Below, one piece after another: positions 27,575-33,570 of a stretch of 33,570 bases of DNA. The notes beneath the pieces are model-generated. The model was not told the DNA's origin and ran no database searches. It saw nothing but the letters and a program-made list of their open reading frames with translations. Every line of letters begins with the position of its first letter. The stretch's first letter is position 1. The stretch covers positions 1 through 33,570 of the forward strand of contig NZ_JXSS01000090.1 in the NCBI RefSeq assembly GCF_000855665.1, in the 5' to 3' direction. This DNA is from Lysobacter sp. A03. GTDB taxonomy: Bacteria; Pseudomonadota; Gammaproteobacteria; Xanthomonadales; Xanthomonadaceae. Position numbers and translations under genes: made by a program.

Positions 27575-28558
27575 ATGACTGAATCCGCTCCCCCGTCCCC
27601 CGATACCGCCGTCGTGCTGGTCAATCTTGGCACGCCCGACGCGCCCACCGCGGAGGCGGTGCGCCGCTACCTGGGCGAGTTCCTGTCGGACCGCCGCGTG
27701 GTGGCACTGCCGCGACTGTTCTGGCTGCCGCTCCTGCACGGCATCATCCTGCCGCGCCGCTCACCCAAGGTGGCGCTCAAGTACGCCAGCGTGTGGCTGG
27801 ATGGCGGTTCTCCGTTGGCGGTCTACACCCGTCGCCTGGCCGAGGGCGTCCAGCGCGAAATGCCCGATGTACTGGTTGTGGACGCGATGCGCTACGGCAA
27901 TCCGTCGCTGACCAAGGTGCTGGACGACCTGCGCGCTCGCGGCATCCGCCGGGTGCTCGGCCTGCCGCTGTACCCGCAGTACTCCACCACCACGACGGCG
28001 ACCGTGGGCGACGTGCTGGCGCGCGAGACCGCGATGCAGGTGCGCATGGTCGATGACTACCACGTGGACCCGGCTTGGGTGGCTGCGATTGCCGACTCGA
28101 TCCACGAGCATCGCACCCGCAACGGTGCCGGTGATCACCTGGTGTTCTCCTTCCACGGCCTGCCCAAGCGGGTGATCCGCAACGGCGATCCGTATCAGCG
28201 ACAGTCCGAAGCGGGCGCCCAGGCGATTGCCAAGGCGCTGGAGCTGGAGCCGCATGAATGGACCATCAGCTACCAGTCGCGCTTTGGCGCCGAGCGCTGG
28301 CTGGAGCCGGCGACGACCACCGCACTGGCTTGCCTGGGCGAGCGCGGCGTACAAATCATTGACGTGGTCGCGCCCGGATTTGCGGCCGACTGTCTGGAGA
28401 CGCTGGAAGAGATTTCCATGGAACTGGCGGCGGAGGTCGCCGGGCGCGGCGGCACGCTGCGCTACATTCCCTGCCTCAACGATTCGCCGGCTCACGCGAG
28501 TGTCATCGCCGGGGTCGCGCGGCGCGGCCTGGACGCCTGGCCGATGGCCCAGGCGTGA
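27575..28558 (+). CDS. hemH: Ferrochelatase
   Basis: Ferrochelatase inserts Fe2+ into protoporphyrin IX in the last step of haem synthesis. The 327-residue length fits bacterial HemH. The N-terminal [21 protein letters not shown], the [10 protein letters not shown] segment, [12 protein letters not shown], the signature [18 protein letters not shown] with its catalytic His, and CLNDSPAHA are intact. The ATG at 27575 ([14 protein letters not shown]) has little ribosome-site complementarity, and an upstream ATG (27532) would add 14 unrelated residues. The stop overlaps the next gene by 4 nt (GTGA). Confidence 0.95.
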   Translation: MTESAPPSPDTAVVLVNLGTPDAPTAEAVRRYLGEFLSDRRVVALPRLFWLPLLHGIILPRRSPKVALKYASVWLDGGSPLAVYTRRLAEGVQREMPDVLVVDAMRYGNPSLTKVLDDLRARGIRRVLGLPLYPQYSTTTTATVGDVLARETAMQVRMVDDYHVDPAWVAAIADSIHEHRTRNGAGDHLVFSFHGLPKRVIRNGDPYQRQSEAGAQAIAKALELEPHEWTISYQSRFGAERWLEPATTTALACLGERGVQIIDVVAPGFAADCLETLEEISMELAAEVAGRGGTLRYIPCLNDSPAHASVIAGVARRGLDAWPMAQA

Positions 28559-29427
28559 ACCGCCTCCACGACTTCGTCCTGGATACCCGGCTGGGCCGCC
28601 TCGCCGGCTTGCGCGCTGCGCCCGCCGGCCGGACGGTCCCACGGGTGCTGGCCTTGCACGGCTGGCTGGACAACGCCGCCAGCTTTATCCCATTGCATGC
28701 TCATCTGCCGGGCATTGAACTGGTAGCACTGGATATGCCCGGCCATGGCGCCAGCGACCACTTTCCCGAAGCCGCCGAATACACGGTGGTCAGCACCGCG
28801 CGCTCGGTGTTTGCTGCCGCCGATGCACTGGGCTGGGACGAGTTCTCCCTGTTGGGCCACTCCCTGGGCGGCGCGGTGGCGAGCCTGATGGCCGCGGCCG
28901 CGCCGCAGCGCATCCAGCGCCTGGGCACCATCGAGGCCCTGGGCGCACTGTCGGCCGAGCAGGGGCGCCATGTCGAATCCCTGCGCGAGGCGTTTGCGCG
29001 CCCCGGCGGCCCGCGCAAGCCGCTGCGGGTGTTTCCAGATCCCGCGGAAGCCGTCAGCGCCCGTTTACAGGCTGGGGATATCCAGCCCGACGCGGCGCGC
29101 TTGCTGGTCGAGCGGGGCTTGGTTCCGGTACGTGGTGAGGGCGGCCCACGGGGTTTCAGCTGGCGCAGTGATCCTCGCCTCACGCGGCCGACGGCGATCC
29201 GCATCAGCGAGGAGCAGGTGCGCGAGTTGCTGCGCGCGGTGGAGTGCCCCGTGCAGGTGCTCTACGCTGAACCGGCCCAGATCTACTTCCCCGAAGAGCA
29301 GCGCCGCGCGCGCTTCGATTGCCTGCGCGACGCGCGACTGACCACCATGCCGGGTGGGCATCATGTCCACATGGAACAGCCCGCCGAGGTGGCAGCGGTA
29401 TTCGCGGATTTTTTCAGTACGGTTTGA
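28555..29427 (+). CDS. Alpha/beta hydrolase co-translated with hemH
   Basis: This 290-residue alpha/beta hydrolase has [10 protein letters not shown] (oxyanion region), [12 protein letters not shown], the nucleophile Ser103 in [11 protein letters not shown], and a C-terminal His in [11 protein letters not shown]. The substrate is unknown. The GTG start overlaps the hemH stop by 4 nt (GTGA), so it is almost certainly expressed with hemH. There is no evidence that it acts on haem precursors. Confidence 0.88.
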   Translation: MNRLHDFVLDTRLGRLAGLRAAPAGRTVPRVLALHGWLDNAASFIPLHAHLPGIELVALDMPGHGASDHFPEAAEYTVVSTARSVFAAADALGWDEFSLLGHSLGGAVASLMAAAAPQRIQRLGTIEALGALSAEQGRHVESLREAFARPGGPRKPLRVFPDPAEAVSARLQAGDIQPDAARLLVERGLVPVRGEGGPRGFSWRSDPRLTRPTAIRISEEQVRELLRAVECPVQVLYAEPAQIYFPEEQRRARFDCLRDARLTTMPGGHHVHMEQPAEVAAVFADFFSTV

Positions 29428-29442
29428 TCCCAGGGCCTGATC

Positions 29443-29476
29443 AGCGCGGTTGAACCCACGGTCAGATCACCGCGCT
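29443..29476. terminator. Inverted repeat between convergent genes
   Basis: AGCGCGGT (29443-29450) and ACCGCGCT (29469-29476) are perfect 8-bp inverted complements across 18 nt, in the 88-nt gap between the convergent hydrolase and YgjP genes. It suits a bidirectional terminator, although neither side has a T-run. Confidence 0.4.
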
Positions 29477-29515
29477 CCGATCGCCACAGTCCAGAGCCCG
29501 ACCGGCGATGCCGTC

Positions 29516-30328
29516 TTACCCCGTCTCGGTCCCTGCGGCAAGCAGCGAGCGCATCGTCGCCTTCAGCCGTGAGCCGTGCAGTCGCAGGTACTCACGCTCC
29601 TCACGCCAGCGCGGCATCCGCGTCTCCACCTCGGCCCAGAACGCGGCCGAGTGGTTGGCCTGGAGGAGGTGGCAAAGTTCGTGGACCAGCACATAGCGGT
29701 AGGCCGAAGGCCGTGCGAGCACGAGTGCCCGGTCCAGCGCGACGGAGTCGTCGGGCGCCAGCGAGCCCCAGCGCGAGGACATCAACTTGAAGCGGAACTG
29801 GCGCGGTGCGCGTGGCAGCCCGTCCAGGTAGTCCGGCAACCAGCGGGCAAGGTCGGCGCGCGCTTCGCCCTCGTAGAAATCCCGCAATGCCCGGGCCTGT
29901 GCCGCCGGTCCGGCCCGCTCGGGCAGCAGGAACACCAGTCGGTCGTCGGGCGCCGACTCGATCCGGGTGAACCGGCCGCGTTCCCATCGCAGCGGCCGCT
30001 CGGCGTCGCGCAGCGGCAGCGTGGCAGATACGTCCCGCAGCAGCGGCGGCGGTACATCGCGCGTATGCAGCTCCAGCTGCACCGCGAGCCATTGCCGGTG
30101 CTCGTGGGCGAATCGCGCGGCCGCACTGGCACTGGCACGCGGCGGCAGGGTCACGCGCGCGCCACGTTCGCTGACCGAGAGCTTGATCCGGCGCGCGCGC
30201 GGGTCCCGACGGCGTTCCACTTCCAAAGACCGGCCATCGTCCAGGGTCAGCTCGAAGGTGTCGCGTTGCACCGCACGCCGCGCGGGTGTGCGCTTGGTGC
30301 GGGCCAAGCCTTGCAGGCGACGGAGCAT
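29516..30328 (-). CDS. YgjP-like zinc metallopeptidase
   Basis: This 270-residue protein has the YgjP (DUF45) layout: an N-terminal beta-rich region (FELTLDDGRSLEVERRRDP, RRIKLSVSERGARVTLPP), a helical middle and a zinc motif HELCH (216-220) with a third ligand His226 in ANHSAAFW. The usual SRWGSC block is present as SRWGSL, with the Cys replaced. It is a probable M48-clan peptidase with unknown substrate. The start MLRRLQG is taken at 30328, 22 nt after the rdgC stop. Longer starts would overlap rdgC and lack support. Confidence 0.83.
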   Translation of the reverse strand: MLRRLQGLARTKRTPARRAVQRDTFELTLDDGRSLEVERRRDPRARRIKLSVSERGARVTLPPRASASAAARFAHEHRQWLAVQLELHTRDVPPPLLRDVSATLPLRDAERPLRWERGRFTRIESAPDDRLVFLLPERAGPAAQARALRDFYEGEARADLARWLPDYLDGLPRAPRQFRFKLMSSRWGSLAPDDSVALDRALVLARPSAYRYVLVHELCHLLQANHSAAFWAEVETRMPRWREEREYLRLHGSRLKATMRSLLAAGTETG

Positions 30329-30350
30329 GGCGGCGCCTGCGGTCCGTGCT

Positions 30351-31253
30351 TCAGTCCGCCGCGCTGAGCTTGAAGGCCGACTGCAGCACTGCGAACAGGC
30401 GCTTGACCTCCCCACTCATGAGCACGAAGCGGGCTTCCATCTCCGCGCGCACGTCGTCGTGGTCGGTGGACTCCAGCTGGTCCACCGCGCCGTCGAGCAG
30501 CTTGAACTTGCGCACGATCAGGTCCTCGCCCAGGACGAAGGACACGTGGTCGTCCAGCGTCAGCGCCAGGCGGGTGACCTGCTTGCCGGTCTCCAAGTGC
30601 TTGGCGATCTCGTCGTTGTCCAGGTCCATGCGCTGCACCTTGACCACCGCGCCCTGCTCGGCGGGATCACGGAGCTCGCATTCATCGCCGATGGTCAGGC
30701 CGTCGGGCAGCGGCTCGCCGGCGACCCAGCCGGTCAGGATCGAGCGCGGCGCGATCTCCGGGTTCAGCGGCATCGCCGGGAAGCTGCCCAGCGCGCGGCG
30801 GATCTCGGAGGACACATTCTCCGCGCTCTTGCGGCTGGAGCTGTCGACCACGACGATCCCGTGCTCCAGGTCCAGCAGCGCATCGGTGCGGCTGGGCTTG
30901 ATGAAGGCCCGCGGCATGAGTTCGGTGATCAGCTCGTCCTTGAGGCGCTTGCGGGTACGGCCGCCGGGCTTGCGGCCTTCAGTCTGCTCGATTTCCTCCA
31001 GCTTGCGGGCCAGCATGTCGTTGACCACGGCGCCGGGCAGCAGTCGATCCTCGCCGCCCACGGTCAGCCAGATCGCGTCGCCCTGGCGCTGCGAGAGATC
31101 CTCGCCGTCGCGGCCGATGGGCGATACGAAGCCGCGCGAGGACAGCTCCAGCGCGCCGACCGGCTTGAGCGCGCACTCCTGCAGGCCGGCATCCAGGTCA
31201 TCGAGCTTGGTGGAGGTGGGGAAGCGGAACAGGGTCAGGTTGCGGAAGAACAT
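30351..31253 (-). CDS. rdgC: Recombination-associated protein RdgC
   Basis: RdgC is a ring-forming, nucleoid-associated DNA-binding protein that modulates RecA activity. The 300-residue length matches the family (about 303). The N-terminus FFRNLTLFRF, the middle SSRGFVSPIGRDG and KPSRTDALLDLEHGIVVVDSSS, and the C-terminal KFKLLDGAVDQLES segment are characteristic. The start is the only ATG that gives the family N-terminus; its ribosome site is weak. A TAGAAT -10 candidate lies 51 nt upstream on the minus strand. The YgjP gene follows closely and may be co-transcribed. Confidence 0.94.
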   Translation of the reverse strand: MFFRNLTLFRFPTSTKLDDLDAGLQECALKPVGALELSSRGFVSPIGRDGEDLSQRQGDAIWLTVGGEDRLLPGAVVNDMLARKLEEIEQTEGRKPGGRTRKRLKDELITELMPRAFIKPSRTDALLDLEHGIVVVDSSSRKSAENVSSEIRRALGSFPAMPLNPEIAPRSILTGWVAGEPLPDGLTIGDECELRDPAEQGAVVKVQRMDLDNDEIAKHLETGKQVTRLALTLDDHVSFVLGEDLIVRKFKLLDGAVDQLESTDHDDVRAEMEARFVLMSGEVKRLFAVLQSAFKLSAAD

Positions 31254-31294
31254 GCGGGCGGAATCCAGGTTGGGCGTGCGGGTCTTGCGACATC

Positions 31295-31311
31295 GGACCG
31301 GGCATTCTACC
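31295..31311 (-). promoter_or_regulatory. rdgC promoter candidate matching the argS promoter 17-mer
   Basis: Read on the minus strand, this 17-mer is GGTAGAATGCCCGGTCC. It differs from the argS element (15184-15200) at two positions. TAGAAT (31304-31309) is the likely -10. The 5-bp arms CGGGC (31299-31303) and GCCCG (31313-31317) flank it. No consensus -35 is evident. Confidence 0.5.
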
Positions 31312-31328
31312 GGCCCGCCCTGCGGGAG

Positions 31329-31352
31329 ATGCCCGCATCGGGCTGCGGGCAT
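31329..31352 (-). terminator. Strong hairpin after the lipoprotein hydrolase gene
   Basis: ATGCCCGCA (31329-31337), loop TCGGGC, TGCGGGCAT (31344-31352) is a perfect 9-bp stem. It lies 24 nt past the minus-strand hydrolase stop and just upstream of the rdgC promoter candidate. There is no T-run, so it may stabilise a 3' end or act as an insulator. Confidence 0.45.
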
Positions 31353-31376
31353 GCGGTCCGACCAGGCGGTACCAGC

Positions 31377-32276
31377 CTAAGGAGCGCCGCCTCTCTCCGG
31401 ATCCGAACAGCCTGCGCGGGCACGTTCGAGAAAATCCCGCATCGCGTCCTCGAACGCGGGGGATGCCGCCGCGTCGTTGTGCCCCACGCCCGGCACGACC
31501 AGCAGGCCCTTTCGCTCCGCTGCCAGCGGTGCCGCTTCGTACAGAGCCCGCGAGAAAGCGGGCGGGGTCAGCGGATCGAGTTCACCGACGACAAACAACA
31601 CTGGCTCATCGAGCCGGCGCGCGACCTCCAGATTGCCGCGCCCCGCCAATTCAGGCGCGATATCAACACGACGCACCAGGATCCGCTGCCACCACGGTCG
31701 CTGGCGGCGGGCATGCGCCACCCAGTCCTCGGTCGAGGTCACCGAGCTTTCCAGCACAAGCCCATCGAGTGTCCGCTTGGCGGCCACGTGACCGGCCATG
31801 AAACTGCCCAGCGATTGGCCGTGCACGATCAGCGGCACGCGCGCCAGCACAGGGTCCGCGCGCAGGTGGTCGTACACGATCAGCGCGTCTGCCATCAGCG
31901 CATCGATAGCGGGTACTCCGGAGCTCGCTCCGTAGCCGCGATGGTCCACCAGCACCAGGTTGACGGGCAGCGCGGCGTAGCTGGCGATGGTGCGACCCGC
32001 CATCAGACCGGTGCGATAGGCGTTGCCGCCGAAATACAGGACGGTCGCAGTGGCGTCGCGGCGGATCAGGCGCAGCACGTAGAGCTCCGCGCCGCCGGCA
32101 ACAGGAATGCGTTCCTCCACCGCATCGAAAGACGGGAACTCGCTCTTCAGCTCGCTGATGGAGGCAGCGGGCACGGGCATCGGCCGCACCAGATCCTCTT
32201 CGCTGTACTCCAGTACGCACCCGGACAGCCCGACCACGACGGACAGCAGCAAAACGCGCCACCGGAAAATGCCCAT
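31377..32276 (-). CDS. Alpha/beta hydrolase lipoprotein
   Basis: This 299-residue protein starts MGIFRWRVLLLSVVVGLSGC, a lipoprotein signal with lipobox LSGC and acylated Cys20, so it should be anchored in the envelope. The hydrolase domain has VLYFGGNAYR (oxyanion region), VDHRGYGASSG, the nucleophile Ser in VHGQSLGSF, and the acid and base in VVGELDPLTPP and PGVGHNDA. The ATG at 32276 is chosen to place the signal correctly; an in-frame GTG at 32327 would bury it. The substrate is unknown. It lies downstream of cfa on the same strand, 127 nt away. Confidence 0.84.
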   Translation of the reverse strand: MGIFRWRVLLLSVVVGLSGCVLEYSEEDLVRPMPVPAASISELKSEFPSFDAVEERIPVAGGAELYVLRLIRRDATATVLYFGGNAYRTGLMAGRTIASYAALPVNLVLVDHRGYGASSGVPAIDALMADALIVYDHLRADPVLARVPLIVHGQSLGSFMAGHVAAKRTLDGLVLESSVTSTEDWVAHARRQRPWWQRILVRRVDIAPELAGRGNLEVARRLDEPVLFVVGELDPLTPPAFSRALYEAAPLAAERKGLLVVPGVGHNDAAASPAFEDAMRDFLERARAGCSDPERGGAP

Positions 32277-32403
32277 CCGCAGACGCGGGACCGATGCACC
32301 AACCGGCGGGAAACGGGCCGGGATCACAGCGCCACAGTCGCTTGAGTCGCCGTCATTACGTACTTCACCTTTATCGCGTCACCGCGCGGGAGCCGTCACC
32401 TTC

Positions 32404-33570
32404 TCAGCTGCCCCGGCGATAGCCTCCCGCTGCGCCCTCGGGCGAGAGCACCCACTGCCACAGCTGCAGTTCCCGGGCCCGGAACGCGCCTGCGCATGAA
32501 AGCAGGTAATAGCGCCACTTACGCTGGAACGCGTCATCCAGTCGATCGGCGAACCGGGGCCAGGCGGCTTCGAAATTGGCGTGCCAGGCCATCAGCGTGC
32601 GATCGTAGTCGGCGCCGAAATTGTGCATGTCCTCGGCCACGAACAGTCCATCGATGGCATCACCGATCTGGCCGATCGAGGGCGTCTCGCCATTGGGAAA
32701 GATATGCTTGTCGATCCAACGGTCCGGCGTGGCATCGCGCTCGTTCTTGCCGATCGTGTGCAGCAGGAACAGGCCGTCGGACGCAAGGCAGCGCTGGGCG
32801 ACCTGCATGTATTCGCGGTGGTTCTTGTGGCCCACATGCTCGAACATGCCGACGCTGACGATGCGGTCCACCCGGCCGCCGAGGGTGTCGCCGTCCAGCT
32901 CGCGGTAGTCCTGGAGGCGGAATTCCATGGGCAGCCCGGCATACCGCTCCTGCGCGTAGCGCGTCTGCTCGGTGGACACGGTCACCCCGATGCATTGCAC
33001 GCCATAGCGCTCGGCGGCGTAGCCCATGAAACTGCCCCAACCGCAGCCGATGTCCAGCACCCGCATCCCCGGTTGCAGCCCAAGCTTGCGGCAGATCAGC
33101 TCGAGCTTGGCCTCCTGCGCGGAGGCCAGGTCCGTCGCGTCCTTCCAGTAACCGCAGGAATAGACCATGCGAGGGTCGAGCATGGCCTCGTAGAAATCGT
33201 TGCCCAGATCGTAATGGGCCTTGCCGACCTGCCAGGCACGGGTGCGGTTCTGGCGGTTGAACATGCGTACCTGCAGCGCATGCCAGGCGATGCGGGCAGG
33301 GTGGACTTCGCGATCCAGGTGCGCGCTCAACAGGCGCTCGAAAAAGACATCCAGTTGTTCGCAGTCCCACGCGCCGGCCATGTAGGCCTCGCCGAGGCCG
33401 AGGTTGCCTTCGGCCAGCGCACGCTCCAGCGCGGCCGGGTCATGCAGCTGCATGTCCCAAGGACGGTTGCCGTTGATCTGGATGTCAGCCTTGCCCAGCA
33501 GGCCCGCAACAAGCTGCTGTGGCGCGGTGTCCAGAACGGGGGCGGCGGACGCGGGGCGTGGGCTGGACGG
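32404..33570 (-). CDS. cfa: Cyclopropane-fatty-acyl-phospholipid synthase (5' end outside the window)
   Basis: CFA synthase methylenates unsaturated acyl chains of membrane phospholipids using S-adenosylmethionine. At least 388 residues are visible. Family blocks include GNLGLGEAYMAGAWDCEQL, KAHYDLGNDFY, YSCGYW with the conserved Cys, the SAM loop VLDIGCGWGSF, SVGMFEHVGHKN, HNFGADYDRTLMAW and CAGAFRARELQLWQW. The frame stays open through the last 39 codons to the window edge, and ADIQINGNRPWDMQ matches the E. coli CFA N-terminal region. The first in-frame ATG (33453) is therefore internal and the true start lies beyond 33570. Confidence 0.94.
   Translation of the reverse strand, partial: PSSPRPASAAPVLDTAPQQLVAGLLGKADIQINGNRPWDMQLHDPAALERALAEGNLGLGEAYMAGAWDCEQLDVFFERLLSAHLDREVHPARIAWHALQVRMFNRQNRTRAWQVGKAHYDLGNDFYEAMLDPRMVYSCGYWKDATDLASAQEAKLELICRKLGLQPGMRVLDIGCGWGSFMGYAAERYGVQCIGVTVSTEQTRYAQERYAGLPMEFRLQDYRELDGDTLGGRVDRIVSVGMFEHVGHKNHREYMQVAQRCLASDGLFLLHTIGKNERDATPDRWIDKHIFPNGETPSIGQIGDAIDGLFVAEDMHNFGADYDRTLMAWHANFEAAWPRFADRLDDAFQRKWRYYLLSCAGAFRARELQLWQWVLSPEGAAGGYRRGS

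Noticed and set aside
27436-27577. Two copies of ATACGGATG, one ending in the hemH start codon
   Set aside because: A 9-mer match within a gap this size is not improbable, and there is no other symmetry.
29967-32345. 792-codon plus-strand frame across YgjP, rdgC and the lipoprotein hydrolase
   Set aside because: It spans three well-supported minus-strand genes and their gaps, has no domain, and is low-complexity Arg/Gln/His-rich.
33454-33570. cfa starting at the ATG at 33453
   Set aside because: The 39 upstream codons are open and align with the CFA synthase N-terminal region, so the gene is cut by the window edge.

Overview
The window is about two-thirds G+C and densely packed with bacterial genes on both strands. 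No gap between genes exceeds about 230 bp. Gene content and order point to a gammaproteobacterium of the Xanthomonadaceae (Lysobacteraceae), most likely Lysobacter- or Luteimonas-like. The signs are comM-ubiK-glnB, speE/speA divergent, argS followed by a SPOR protein, glyQS, tatABC, hemH, rdgC and an oleB-oleC pair. This placement is inferred from gene identity, not from a search. I see no tRNA, rRNA, CRISPR array, insertion sequence, phage gene or attachment site, so this looks like ordinary chromosomal backbone.

Layout. At 72-4127 a LysR regulator diverges from aceB-aceA (glyoxylate shunt) across a conspicuously AT-rich gap, and a probable terminator follows aceA. At 4255-8743 lie a small DUF2945 protein, ubiK-comM on the minus strand, and glnB (PII) followed by a large DUF4153-type membrane protein. 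At 8749-11665 speE and speA (polyamines) diverge. Next are a beta-hydroxyacid dehydrogenase (11711-12565), then argS and a SPOR-domain protein (minus strand). At 15391-18079 oleB-oleC encode the last two steps of long-chain olefin synthesis. They face glyQ-glyS (minus), and a class I glutamine amidotransferase gene diverges from glyQ.

At 22232-24081 are two tandem membrane proteins. At 24124-26421 a tatA-tatB-tatC-RDD operon runs on the minus strand. A SYLF-domain exported protein (minus) diverges from hemH plus an alpha/beta hydrolase (plus). The right end is all minus strand: cfa (its 5' end lies outside the window), a lipoprotein hydrolase, rdgC and a YgjP-like metallopeptidase.

How the genes work together. 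AceA and AceB form the glyoxylate bypass, probably under the adjacent LysR protein. SpeA and SpeE are the first and last enzymes of arginine-derived spermidine synthesis, but no intermediate enzymes are present. OleC makes the beta-lactone and OleB decarboxylates it, but the OleA and OleD partners are not here. TatA, TatB and TatC make a complete translocase. Many pairs are translationally coupled: glyQ/glyS, tatB/tatC, tatC/RDD, oleB/oleC, hemH/hydrolase and argS/SPOR.

I found no convincing new multi-gene system. The most interesting leads are a shared promoter-like 17-mer within inverted repeats upstream of argS and rdgC (with a relative at speA), an insertion of about 30 residues in OleC, and oleBC separated from oleA and oleD.
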